A stretch of 64,000 bases of DNA. It comes from Marinobacter sp. THAF197a. Lineage in GTDB: Bacteria; Pseudomonadota; Gammaproteobacteria; Pseudomonadales; Oleiphilaceae. Where the stretch lies: assembly GCF_009363275.1 (NCBI RefSeq), contig NZ_CP045324.1, forward strand, positions 1,426,001-1,490,000. The letters run 5' to 3'. How positions within the stretch are numbered: position 1 is the first letter of the stretch; every line of letters begins with the position of its first letter. Below, piece by piece: positions 9,190 through 17,128 of the stretch. The notes below the pieces were generated by a model. It worked only from the letters and a program-made list of their open reading frames with translations. It did not search any database and was not told the origin of the DNA. Both the position numbers and the translations under genes were made by a program.

Positions 9190-9632
9190 TGTTACGCTCG
9201 AGGCGGCTGGAACCGGTACTCGCGCTGGAGGAACGTAAGGAGCAAGAAGCTCTGGAGCGCATGGGTGAGGCCCGCAAGCAGGCTGAAGCGCATCGGGAAC
9301 AGGTGGAAAACCTGGAGCGCTACCAGCAGGAATACCGTGACCAGATCCGTGCCAATCAGCAGGGGGTAGTCCCCGTGGCTCGGCTGCAGGCCTGGCAAGC
9401 CTTTATTGCCCAGCTCGATCAGGTAATTGCCCAGCAGAACCGCCAGTTGCAGCAGGCCGAGCAGGTGTTCGAGGTTCGCCGTAAAGAGTGGCAGCAGGCC
9501 TGGGAGAGACGTCGGGGTATGGAAAAGTACATTGAATCCTGCCGCCAACAGGAACAGCGGGATCAGGACATGAAGGATCAGAAGTTGGCGGATGAAGCCG
9601 CCGGCCGTGCCTTTGCCCGCCGAAACCGCTAG
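9189..9632 (+). CDS. fliJ: FliJ, export chaperone/central stalk
   Basis: Small coiled-coil protein that sits in the FliI ring and escorts export chaperones. It has 147 residues, almost entirely charged Arg/Glu/Gln helix, with the typical FliJ start LRSRRLEPVLALEERKEQ. The ATG at 9189 overlaps the fliI stop (TGATG). This is the last gene of the fliE-fliJ unit; a 130-base gap follows. Confidence 0.88.
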   Translation: MLRSRRLEPVLALEERKEQEALERMGEARKQAEAHREQVENLERYQQEYRDQIRANQQGVVPVARLQAWQAFIAQLDQVIAQQNRQLQQAEQVFEVRRKEWQQAWERRRGMEKYIESCRQQEQRDQDMKDQKLADEAAGRAFARRNR

Positions 9633-9730
9633 TGCTGCCAATTGATTTGGGTCAGAAGCAACGGATGCATTTTTCGCTAACTTGGCTATGCTTAACCAGA
9701 TACGGTGAAACCTGAGCAGGGAGAACTGCC

Positions 9731-9775
9731 ATGATCGTTGAACACAGGGGCCGGGGGGTGACGGAATGCCAATAG
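9731..9775 (+). CDS. Possible 14-residue leader peptide overlapping the hsbA start
   Basis: An ATG at 9731 preceded by GGGAGAA opens a frame MIVEHRGRGVTECQ that stops at 9775, ten bases inside the next gene. The ribosome site is as good as those of neighbouring genes, so translation and coupling to the STAS gene are plausible. Nothing else supports it as a functional peptide. Confidence 0.25.
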   Translation: MIVEHRGRGVTECQ

Positions 9776-10071
9776 AAACGCGCCGGAGTGACGACGGTCA
9801 GACTCTGACAATCCGGGTAGAGGGCCGTTTTGATTTCAGCACTCATCAGGCCTTCCGAGACGCTTATGAGCACAGTGATGCCAGCGTCAACCGTTATGTG
9901 ATCGATCTCTCCGACACCACTTACCTCGACAGCTCCGCCCTGGGTATGTTGCTCCTGTTGCGGGACCATGCCGGTGGAGACAGTGCCAGTATCTCTATCG
10001 AGAACTGCAACAGCGATGTCCGGCGCATCCTCTCTATCTCCAATTTTGAGCAACTCTTCAGCATCGGCTGA
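9766..10071 (+). CDS. hsbA: HsbA-like STAS anti-sigma factor antagonist
   Basis: A 101-residue STAS domain protein. The strand-helix motif DLSDTTYLDSSALGM carries the phosphorylatable serine (Ser56 or Ser57). Such proteins bind an anti-sigma factor or another partner in their unphosphorylated form. With the next two genes it makes the module known in Pseudomonas aeruginosa as HsbA-HsbR-HptB, where HsbA binds the anti-sigma factor FlgM and a diguanylate cyclase to balance swimming against biofilm growth. That role is inferred from family and neighbours. The start follows GGGGTGACGGA. Confidence 0.75.
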   Translation: MPIETRRSDDGQTLTIRVEGRFDFSTHQAFRDAYEHSDASVNRYVIDLSDTTYLDSSALGMLLLLRDHAGGDSASISIENCNSDVRRILSISNFEQLFSIG

Positions 10072-11839
10072 GGCCGACGCCCTGAAGGTACTGATCGCTG
10101 AAGACAGCGACAGTGACCGGCTGATCCTCTCTGCCCTGGTTCGGCGACTTGGCCATCAGGTTGTTGAGGCCAGGGACGGCGTAGAGGCGGTTGGCATGTT
10201 CTGTGACCATCAGCCGGATATCGTCCTGCTGGATGCGCTGATGCCCAGAATGGATGGCATGGAGGCGGCCCGGCAGATCAAGGCCCTGGCCGGTGAACGT
10301 CTGGTCCCCCTGATTTTCCTGAGTTCCCTGTCCGATGCCACTGAGCTGGCCCGTTGCCTGGAGGCTGGGGGCGACGATTTTCTGGTGAAACCCTATAACC
10401 GGGTGATCCTGGAAGCCAAGATCAATGCCTTCAATCGCATGCGCAAGATGCACCAGGTGTTATCAGACCAGCGGGACCAGATCCGCCGGCAGCACGAACA
10501 ACTGGTCGAGGAACAGATGGTCGCCCGGCGGGTATTCGACAACGTTGCCCATACCGGATGCCTGAATGCACCCCATATCCGCTACCACGCTTCCCCGCTG
10601 TCTGTCTTCAATGGCGACGTACTGTTTGCTGCGGAACGTCCCGGGGGCGGTACGTTGATCTTTCTGGGAGATTTCACTGGCCATGGCTTGCCTGCGGCCA
10701 TCGGCGCCATGCCCGTTGCCGAGATTTTCTACGGCATGGCAACCAAGGGGTTTGGCGCGGCGGACATTCTCTCTGAGATCAATCGAAAGCTGAAGAAGAT
10801 CCTGCCGGTGGGGATGTTCTGTTGTGGGGCCATGCTCGATGCTGATTTCAAGCTGGGCCAGCTGCGCGCCTGGAATGGCGGATTGCCGGATGGCTGGTTG
10901 GTGCGTGCCAATGGCAAACACCTGACCATCCCCTCCCGGCATTTGCCGTTGGGGGTCCAGGCCCCCGATCAGTTCCAGGCCTCCATGACGGTGCTGCCTG
11001 TGCAACCTGGTGATCAGGTTGTCATCATGACCGATGGCTTCTCGGAGTCACGGAATGTCCGGGGTGAGCAATTCGGGGAAGCAGGCGTGCACCGGGTTCT
11101 GGCGGATCTTGAGCCACCAAAGGAGCCCTTTGATGCGCTGATGGAGCACATTCGCATGTTCACCGGAAAACCGGATGCCGCGGATGATCTGACGCTGTGT
11201 GTGCTGGAAATCATTCATCACGAACAGCTCCAGGCACGGACTGACCGGGCGCCGGAATCGGCGCTGTCAGGGCCGGTCGACTGGCACTGTGTCTATGAGG
11301 TACGAGAGCGAACGCTAGCAGATTTCAACCCGCTACCCCTACTGCTCCACATTTGTATGGAGGTCCCTGGTCTTCGTCGCAAGAGCGGTGAGGTTTACAC
11401 CCTGTTGTCCGAGCTCTACAACAACGCCCTGGAACACGGCGTGCTCGAACTGCCGTCGGATTGGAAAACATCCCCCGACGGATTTGGTCACTATTACAAG
11501 GAAAGAAGACGTCGACTGGCCCATACCAACGGCCACTATATCCGGTTTGCCCTGAGCCACCAGCCCACGGATACCGGCGGTCGGTTGCATGTGGTTTGTG
11601 AGGATAGCGGGCAGGGCTTTGATTTTGAGAGTTATTCTGAGAAGGTGTTGGAACAGAGGTTGCCTCCCGGTACACGTTACGCGGGCCGCGGCCTTGAATT
11701 ATTGCGCCGGATGACCCGGCAGCTGAGGGTGCATGGGCGCGGCAATCATGTAGAAATCGTTTATGATTGGGAGTCAACCGCACTCGCCGACAATGCGCCT
11801 TCCGGCCACAACGATACGCAGAGGATTGCAGATGACTGA
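10016..11839 (+). CDS. hsbR: HsbR-like response regulator with PP2C phosphatase and HATPase domains
   Basis: Dual switch protein: a receiver domain controls a phosphatase and a kinase that act on the STAS partner. About 607 residues: receiver with Asp73 in IVLLDALMPRMDG and Lys in FLVKPY; a short coiled coil; a PP2C/SpoIIE phosphatase with GDFTGHGLPAAIG (219 on), MTDGFSES and DDLTL metal-binding motifs; and a C-terminal HATPase_c/RsbW-like domain (LLSELYNNALEHG, EDSGQGFDF, AGRGLELLRRM). The start is uncertain: ATG 10016 overlaps hsbA by 56 bases, ATG 9968 by more, and TTG 10046 less; none has a strong ribosome site, so coupling to hsbA is likely. Confidence 0.8.
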   Translation: MSGASSLSPILSNSSASAEADALKVLIAEDSDSDRLILSALVRRLGHQVVEARDGVEAVGMFCDHQPDIVLLDALMPRMDGMEAARQIKALAGERLVPLIFLSSLSDATELARCLEAGGDDFLVKPYNRVILEAKINAFNRMRKMHQVLSDQRDQIRRQHEQLVEEQMVARRVFDNVAHTGCLNAPHIRYHASPLSVFNGDVLFAAERPGGGTLIFLGDFTGHGLPAAIGAMPVAEIFYGMATKGFGAADILSEINRKLKKILPVGMFCCGAMLDADFKLGQLRAWNGGLPDGWLVRANGKHLTIPSRHLPLGVQAPDQFQASMTVLPVQPGDQVVIMTDGFSESRNVRGEQFGEAGVHRVLADLEPPKEPFDALMEHIRMFTGKPDAADDLTLCVLEIIHHEQLQARTDRAPESALSGPVDWHCVYEVRERTLADFNPLPLLLHICMEVPGLRRKSGEVYTLLSELYNNALEHGVLELPSDWKTSPDGFGHYYKERRRRLAHTNGHYIRFALSHQPTDTGGRLHVVCEDSGQGFDFESYSEKVLEQRLPPGTRYAGRGLELLRRMTRQLRVHGRGNHVEIVYDWESTALADNAPSGHNDTQRIADD

Positions 11840-12182
11840 CAAACCACATCTTGACGAAGAGGCGTTGGCTGAATTGCAGGATGTCATGGAAGATGAGTTT
11901 GAAGTATTGATTCAGACCTATCTGGCAGACTCGCGAACGCGCCTGGACAGCCTCAGACAGACCCTGGAAGCAGGCGACGCCGATGCCTTTGCCAAAACCG
12001 CCCATAGTTTCAAGGGCAGCTGTATCAATATCGGTGCGCCGTGTCTCGGGGCATTGTGTATGGAGGCTGAGCAGGCGGGTAAGGCTGGCAACCTGGATGC
12101 GGCAGAGCCCATTGTCAAAGCCATAGAAGTGGAATTCTCTGAGGTGACCACACGGCTGAATTCCTTTGGTGAATCAACCTGA
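11832..12182 (+). CDS. hptB: HptB-like histidine phosphotransfer protein
   Basis: A 116-residue Hpt domain. His58 in AKTAHSFKGSCINIGA is the phosphoryl carrier. It probably passes phosphate from one or more hybrid sensor kinases (not in this window) to the receiver of the preceding protein. The ATG at 11832 overlaps the preceding stop by eight bases and follows GAGGATTGCAG. An upstream in-frame ATG at 11763 would add a non-conserved tail inside the previous gene. Confidence 0.8.
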   Translation: MTDKPHLDEEALAELQDVMEDEFEVLIQTYLADSRTRLDSLRQTLEAGDADAFAKTAHSFKGSCINIGAPCLGALCMEAEQAGKAGNLDAAEPIVKAIEVEFSEVTTRLNSFGEST

Positions 12183-12191
12183 CACCTGTTC

Positions 12192-12207
12192 TGGCATCGC
12201 TTTTGCA
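12192..12207 (+). promoter_or_regulatory. Sigma-54 (-24/-12) promoter of fliK
   Basis: TGGCATCGCTTTTGCA has GG at 12193-12194 and GC at 12205-12206 with exactly ten bases between, a near-consensus RpoN site. It starts ten bases after the hptB stop and about 60 bases before the fliK ATG, so fliK can be transcribed separately from the hsb module. Confidence 0.75.
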
Positions 12208-12267
12208 ATCTTCTGCTCAGAGCCCGATTGCGGGCAATACAGGTTGATAAAGCGGCAAGAGGTTGCC

Positions 12268-13410
12268 ATGCAGCAGATGATTCTTCCCCAGGCGCCAGCG
12301 CCGGGGGCACAGAAGGACACAGCGACCAACAAACCGGCGAGCAATCGGGATTCCGGCTCTGAATCTCGGTTTGACGAGGTCTCCCGCGCGGAAAGGAAGC
12401 GCCTGGACCAAAAGCAGGCAGACCGTCAGGACCAGAGCCGAGCGGTTCAGGACAAGCGCGAAGCCCGGCGTGCCGACAAGAAAGACGCCAATGCGCCCAA
12501 AGAGTCCACTGCCTCGGAAAGTGCCGATAAGCCGGGCGCCCCGGTTACAGCGGGTAAAGAGCCTGGTTCACAGCGCACGGCGGCCGAACAGGACGATCCT
12601 GCCCAGATTGATACAGTGACCATGACCTTCGCCAGTCTGCAGTCCTTGCTAACGCCCGCAGGCAATGCCTTGCCGGCTACGGATGCCGATCCCCTGATGA
12701 ACCCCGCCCTGATGCCGATGGCTGGCATGCAAGGCGCCATCAATGGCCAGAACGGACAACAAGGCCCGGCTACCGCCACCATGAATCTGAGTACGCAACT
12801 AACTGACCTGTTGTCGGCCGGCGTGGCCGGTGAAAGTACAAGACCGGTTGATCCCGCCAACCTGTTGTCGGCCCCCAAATTCCAGGCAGCCCTCGAGGTT
12901 GCTTCACAACAGGCGGCGCAGCCCGCACGGCTGGCGGCAGAGGCTGCTGTGCCCCTGAAGGGATATGCCACATCGGTAGAAGTGCCCGTGGGGCAGGCGG
13001 AATGGGGCGACAAGGTGATGGGCAAGCTCAGCTGGCTGACCGCCCGAAACATGTCTGTGGCAGAAATTCACCTGACGCCGCCGGATATGGGACCGATGGA
13101 GGTAAAGGTTCGGGTACAGAATGACCAGGCCAACATCACCGTGCATGCCGCCAACCCGGTTGTACGGGAGCAGCTGGAACTCAACTCCCACAGGCTGCGG
13201 GATATGCTGGGGGAGCAGGGTTTGTCTCTGAGTCAGTTTGATGTTTCCGACCAGCCCGGCAGGCAGGGTGGTGAGCAGGGAGATGGTTCCGGAGAGCATG
13301 CGTCGGCTGGCGAAAGTGGCGGGCCGTTGACCGGAGATACTGATGAGTCCCTGCAAGAGATGGCTGGCCTCGACCTGGCCTGGAAGGGTGAGGTGGATGT
13401 GTTTGCCTGA
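12268..13410 (+). CDS. fliK: FliK, hook-length control protein
   Basis: Secreted ruler that measures hook length and switches export specificity through FlhB. It has 380 residues with a disordered Gln/Asp/Lys/Ala-rich N-terminal two thirds and a folded C-terminal Flg_hook domain (LTPPDMGPMEVKVRVQ, LRDMLGEQGLSLSQFDV), then a Gly/Glu-rich tail. The ATG at 12268 follows AAGAGG; longer in-frame starts from 12166 would cross the sigma-54 promoter and are rejected. A second FliK-like gene lies at 39374-40771. Confidence 0.88.
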   Translation: MQQMILPQAPAPGAQKDTATNKPASNRDSGSESRFDEVSRAERKRLDQKQADRQDQSRAVQDKREARRADKKDANAPKESTASESADKPGAPVTAGKEPGSQRTAAEQDDPAQIDTVTMTFASLQSLLTPAGNALPATDADPLMNPALMPMAGMQGAINGQNGQQGPATATMNLSTQLTDLLSAGVAGESTRPVDPANLLSAPKFQAALEVASQQAAQPARLAAEAAVPLKGYATSVEVPVGQAEWGDKVMGKLSWLTARNMSVAEIHLTPPDMGPMEVKVRVQNDQANITVHAANPVVREQLELNSHRLRDMLGEQGLSLSQFDVSDQPGRQGGEQGDGSGEHASAGESGGPLTGDTDESLQEMAGLDLAWKGEVDVFA

Positions 13411-13458
13411 TCTTGTTCGTTTTCTGACCGCTTTGCGTTAACTCTCCAATCCTCTTTG

Positions 13459-13509
13459 CCCATCCCCTCCGGCAACGCTAAACTGCGGTTCTGAACCGGG
13501 GGGGATGGG
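13459..13509. repeat. 14-bp inverted repeat abutting the fliL promoter
   Basis: CCCATCCCCTCCGG (13459-13472) and CCGGGGGGGATGGG (13496-13509) are inverted copies with one mismatch (G-U pair in RNA) and a 23-base loop. No U-run follows, so it is not a standard terminator. It ends six bases before the -24 element of fliL. Confidence 0.6.
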
Positions 13510-13514
13510 AGTTC

Positions 13515-13530
13515 TGGCCCGCCCCTTGCA
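13515..13530 (+). promoter_or_regulatory. Sigma-54 (-24/-12) promoter of fliL operon
   Basis: TGGCCCGCCCCTTGCA has GG at 13516-13517 and GC at 13528-13529 with ten bases between, matching TGGCACG-N4-TTGCW well. It lies about 60 bases before fliL and drives the long fliLMNOPQR-flhB run. Confidence 0.75.
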
Positions 13531-13591
13531 TTAATCATGGAAAGTCAGGTGCAGATTGCCTGACTGACAAAAATCTGACAAAGCGGACATT

Positions 13592-14095
13592 ATGGCTGAG
13601 AACACTGCTGCACCGGCACCCGCCAAGAAAGGTAAACTGAAGCTCATCATCATGCTGGTGGTGATCATTGTTCTGGCAGTTGCGCTTTCGGTCGCTGGAA
13701 CGCTCTGGTTCCTGGGGGGAGGCCTTCCAGGTGGCGGAGAGGGAGAGCAGCAGGCCTCTCCGGCAGAGCCGGCCTTTGTCGCCAGCAGCTATATTGACCT
13801 GGAGCGCCCTCTGGTGACGACAGTTCAGGCCCAGGGGCGCCAGCGTTATGCCCAGGTTCACCTGTCACTCGAAGCGTCGGACCCAGCCGCCCTGGCCGCG
13901 GCGGAAACACACATGCCGTTGATTCGCAGCCAGTTGGTGATGGTTCTGGGGAACAGTGAATTCAATGAGCTGCAAACGCCGGAAGGGCGGTCAGCCCTTG
14001 CCGAGCAGCTGCTAACGACCGTTAATCAGGTGCTTGAGGAAGAAGGCGAGCCGTCGATCAAGCGGGTGCTATTCAGAAACTTTGTAGTGCAATAG
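13592..14095 (+). CDS. fliL: FliL, basal-body-associated stator protein
   Basis: Single-pass inner membrane protein that forms a ring around the stator and supports torque. The 167 residues have a short Lys/Ala-rich cytoplasmic start, one membrane segment (about 18-42, IIMLVVIIVLAVALSVAGTL) and a periplasmic FliL domain ending in KRVLFRNFVVQ, the usual family terminus. It is the first gene after the sigma-54 site. Confidence 0.92.
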   Translation: MAENTAAPAPAKKGKLKLIIMLVVIIVLAVALSVAGTLWFLGGGLPGGGEGEQQASPAEPAFVASSYIDLERPLVTTVQAQGRQRYAQVHLSLEASDPAALAAAETHMPLIRSQLVMVLGNSEFNELQTPEGRSALAEQLLTTVNQVLEEEGEPSIKRVLFRNFVVQ

Positions 14096-14135
14096 GTACC
14101 CGATCGGGTAAACGAATCTCAGGGCAGGGTCAGGT

Positions 14136-15134
14136 ATGCAGGATTTATTGTCACAGGACGAAATTGATGCGCTTCTCCACGGTGTGGATGACGGTGACAT
14201 AGATACCTATGAAGAGACTGATGAAACCGGCGTAAAGACCTACGACCTGGCCAGTCAGGACCGTATCGTCCGTGGCCGTATGCCCACCCTTGAGATGATC
14301 AACGAGCGGTTTGCCCGCTACACCCGTATCAGCCTGTTCAACCTTTTACGCCGGAATGCTGACGTCTCCACCGGTGGCGTGCAGATCATGAAGTTCGGTG
14401 AATATATTCACACCCTGTATGTGCCCACCAGTCTCAACCTGTGCAAGGTGCGCCCACTGCGTGGCACCTCGCTGTTCGTTCTGGACGCCAAGCTGGTGTT
14501 CAAGCTGGTGGATAACTTCTTCGGCGGGGAGGGCAGGCACGCCAAGATCGAGGGCCGTGAATTCACGCCCACCGAAACCCGTATTGTCCAGATGGTTCTG
14601 AACCAGGTTTTCCACGACATGAAAGAAGCCTGGCATGCGGTCCTGCAGGTGGAATTCGAATACCTGAGCTCGGAAGTGAATCCGGCGATGGCCAATATTG
14701 TCAGCCCGAGCGAAGTGGTGGTGGTCAGTACCTTCCATATCGAACTGGATGGCGGTGGTGGTGAGCTGCACTTTGCTTTGCCCTATTCCATGATTGAGCC
14801 CATTCGGGATGTGCTGGATGCCGGGGTGCAGAGCGATATCGACGATGTTGATGAGCGGTGGGTTAATGCCCTGCAGGAAGACATCAAGGAAGTGAATGTT
14901 CCGATCAATACAACGGTTTGCCGGCGCAGGATATCACTTAGGGATATTGCCAGGATGAAGGCCGGGGATGTGATCCCTGTAGAAGTGCCCGAGCATTTGA
15001 CGGTTACCGCCAATGGAATTCCGATCTACAAGGCCACACTGGGAACCCGAGACGGAAAGCTGGCGCTGAGAATTCATGAGCGGGCGACATTGCCCAAAGT
15101 AAAGAAACAACTGAAGGTGGGACGCAATGGCTGA
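14136..15134 (+). CDS. fliM: FliM, flagellar switch protein
   Basis: C-ring protein that binds phospho-CheY and sets rotation direction. It has 332 residues. The extreme N-terminus LLSQDEIDALLHG is the CheY-binding peptide; the middle CheC-like domain includes LFNLLRRNADVSTGGVQIM and the C-terminal SPOA domain ends in KKQLKVGRNG. The ATG at 14136 follows AGGGTCAGG. Its last eight bases overlap fliN. Confidence 0.95.
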   Translation: MQDLLSQDEIDALLHGVDDGDIDTYEETDETGVKTYDLASQDRIVRGRMPTLEMINERFARYTRISLFNLLRRNADVSTGGVQIMKFGEYIHTLYVPTSLNLCKVRPLRGTSLFVLDAKLVFKLVDNFFGGEGRHAKIEGREFTPTETRIVQMVLNQVFHDMKEAWHAVLQVEFEYLSSEVNPAMANIVSPSEVVVVSTFHIELDGGGGELHFALPYSMIEPIRDVLDAGVQSDIDDVDERWVNALQEDIKEVNVPINTTVCRRRISLRDIARMKAGDVIPVEVPEHLTVTANGIPIYKATLGTRDGKLALRIHERATLPKVKKQLKVGRNG

Positions 15135-15630
15135 GGACGACAAGAAAGACGATAAGGAGCTCAGCGAGGACGAAAAGCTGGCTGCTGAGTGGGAAGCTGC
15201 CATGGAGGAAACCGGCGGTTCTGAAGAGAGCGATGCGGATGGCCGTGAGGACGAATGGGCAGCCGCGATGGCCGAAGCCGAGGGAGCCGATGAGCCCGGG
15301 CAGGATGTCCGTGCCGCCCCGATGGAAGAATTCCCTGACGACGCAGGTATGGGTGGTAGCGGGGAAGCTCCGGATATCGACGTTATCCTCGATATTCCAG
15401 TGACCATCTCCATGGAAGTGGGCAACACCCAGATTCCAATCCGCAACCTGCTGCAGCTTAACCAGGGCTCTGTGATTGAGCTGGACAGACTGGCGGGTGA
15501 GCCGCTGGATGTGCTGGTGAATGGCACCTTGATTGCCCACGGCGAGGTTGTGATGGTGAATGAAAAGTTCGGTATCCGCCTGACCGATGTGATCAGCCCG
15601 GGTGAGCGCATCAAACGGTTGCAGAAGTAA
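15127..15630 (+). CDS. fliN: FliN, flagellar switch protein
   Basis: C-ring component that forms the base of the switch with FliM. The 167 residues have a long, very acidic N-terminal extension (about 1-80, rich in Asp/Glu and with a repeated EWxAAM segment) before the SPOA domain (DVILDIPVTISMEVGNTQIP). Long acidic extensions are usual in Pseudomonas-type FliN. It overlaps fliM by ATGGCTGA and is followed after one base by fliO. Confidence 0.93.
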   Translation: MAEDDKKDDKELSEDEKLAAEWEAAMEETGGSEESDADGREDEWAAAMAEAEGADEPGQDVRAAPMEEFPDDAGMGGSGEAPDIDVILDIPVTISMEVGNTQIPIRNLLQLNQGSVIELDRLAGEPLDVLVNGTLIAHGEVVMVNEKFGIRLTDVISPGERIKRLQK

Positions 15631-15631
15631 C

Positions 15632-16078
15632 ATGGTGCGACTTCTGAACGGCCTGGTGCCCCTTATTTTTGCTGTTCCAGCATTCGCCGAGGAGGCCAGT
15701 GCACCGGCTCGGGACGCTGGCCGAAACGCGCCGGATACTCTGGGGACCATTGTCAGCCTGGGCCTTGGGTTGCTGGCGGTTGTCGCGGTGATCTACGGCT
15801 GTGCCTGGCTGATCCGGCGTATGAACGGCATGACCGGCATGAATAACAACGCGATCAAGGTGGTCTCTGTGCTGGCCATTGGGGCCCGGGAGCGGATTGC
15901 CCTGGTGGAGGTGGGTGGCCAACAAATATTGCTGGGTATTACCCCTTCCACCATTCGAACCCTGCAGGTGTTCGACCACCCGGTTGTGGATTCCGCCAAC
16001 CCTCCCACCGGTGAGTTTGCCCGCCGGTTACAGGGCATGATCGGCAAGTCCTGGTCGGCACCGGAAAGGAAAGACTGA
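15632..16078 (+). CDS. fliO: FliO, export-gate assembly protein
   Basis: Membrane protein that helps assemble the FliP ring of the export gate. In 148 residues there is a signal-peptide-like start (MVRLLNGLVPLIFAVPAFAE), one membrane segment (about 38-58, IVSLGLGLLAVVAVIYGCAW) and a cytoplasmic domain with GARERIALVEVGGQQILLGI, the FliO signature. The ATG at 15632 lies one base after the fliN stop. A longer in-frame start at 15602 inside fliN is unlikely. Confidence 0.88.
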   Translation: MVRLLNGLVPLIFAVPAFAEEASAPARDAGRNAPDTLGTIVSLGLGLLAVVAVIYGCAWLIRRMNGMTGMNNNAIKVVSVLAIGARERIALVEVGGQQILLGITPSTIRTLQVFDHPVVDSANPPTGEFARRLQGMIGKSWSAPERKD

Positions 16079-16082
16079 CGCT

Positions 16083-16844
16083 ATGACCGTGGCTCTGCTC
16101 AAACGCTGTCTGCCATTGCTTTTGCTGTTCCCCGGGTTGTTGCTGGCGCCTGCGGCTTTTGCCGACCTGCCAGGCATTCCGGCCTTTACGGTGCAGCCTG
16201 GAGAAAACGGAACCGAGGAATACTCGGTCACCCTGCAAATCCTGGCGTTGATGACAGCACTGACCTTCCTGCCCGCCATGTTGATGATGATGACATCGTT
16301 CACCCGCATCATCGTGGTCTTCGCCATTCTCCGGCAGGCCCTGGGTTTGCAGGCAACGCCATCCAACCAGATTCTGCTGGGTTTGGCACTGTTCCTGAGT
16401 ATTTTTATCATGAAGCCAGTGCTGGAAGAAGCCAACCGGGTGGGGTTGCAGCCCTATATGCAGGAGGAGGTCACCTCCCTGGAAGCCGTGGAGCTGGCCA
16501 GCCAGCCGTTCCGCCGGTTCATGCTGGAGCAGACGCGGGAGTCTGATCTCGCGTTGTTTATGCGCATCGCGGATGTGCAGTATGAAACCCCCGAAGACGT
16601 TTCCTTCTGGGTGCTGATGCCGGCGTTTGTGACCAGTGAACTCAAGACAGCGTTTCAGATCGGGTTTATTCTGTTCATACCCTTTCTTATCATCGATATG
16701 GTGGTGGCCAGTGTTCTGATGGCCATGGGTATGATGATGCTGTCGCCCATCATCATCTCTTTGCCATTTAAAATCATGCTCTTTGTTCTGGTGGATGGCT
16801 GGGCCCTGATCATGGGTACCCTTGCCGCCAGTTACGGGATATAG
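16083..16844 (+). CDS. fliP: FliP, flagellar export gate protein
   Basis: Core subunit of the FliP5Q4R1 channel in the MS ring. It has 253 residues: a cleavable signal peptide (about 1-28, ending APAAFA), then four membrane segments with the conserved MMTSFTRIIVVFAILRQALG and ALNQILLGLALF-like (here PSNQILLGLALFL) blocks and FKIMLFVLVDGWALIMGTL near the end. It is followed by AGGAGG serving fliQ. Confidence 0.95.
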   Translation: MTVALLKRCLPLLLLFPGLLLAPAAFADLPGIPAFTVQPGENGTEEYSVTLQILALMTALTFLPAMLMMMTSFTRIIVVFAILRQALGLQATPSNQILLGLALFLSIFIMKPVLEEANRVGLQPYMQEEVTSLEAVELASQPFRRFMLEQTRESDLALFMRIADVQYETPEDVSFWVLMPAFVTSELKTAFQIGFILFIPFLIIDMVVASVLMAMGMMMLSPIIISLPFKIMLFVLVDGWALIMGTLAASYGI

Positions 16845-16854
16845 GAGGCCAGCC

Positions 16855-17124
16855 ATGACCCCAGAGACCGTGATCGACATTCTGCGCGAAGCGCTCTGGA
16901 TGATCGTGTTGCTTGCCGCCGTCATTATCGGGCCGGGTCTGGTGATCGGTCTGGTGGTGAGTACCTTCCAGGCAGCTACCCAGATCAACGAGCAGACCCT
17001 GAGCTTTCTACCTCGCCTGTTGGTCACACTGATAGTGATCATTGCGCTCGGCCCGTGGATGCTGACCCTGCTGCTCGATCATGCCAATCGCCTGATATCC
17101 AGCATCCCTTTCCTGATCGGCTGA
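16855..17124 (+). CDS. fliQ: FliQ, flagellar export gate protein
   Basis: Small two-helix membrane subunit of the export gate. It has 89 residues, the standard length, beginning MTPETVIDILREALWMIV. The ATG at 16855 is preceded by TAGGAGG at 16842-16848, a strong site that overlaps the end of fliP. In-frame codons at 16822 lie in fliP and are rejected. Confidence 0.95.
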   Translation: MTPETVIDILREALWMIVLLAAVIIGPGLVIGLVVSTFQAATQINEQTLSFLPRLLVTLIVIIALGPWMLTLLLDHANRLISSIPFLIG

Positions 17125-17128
17125 CGGG

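Noticed and set aside
15939..17042. 367-residue minus-strand open frame
   Set aside because: Opposite fliO-fliP-fliQ, low-complexity His/Gln-rich composition typical of shadow frames.
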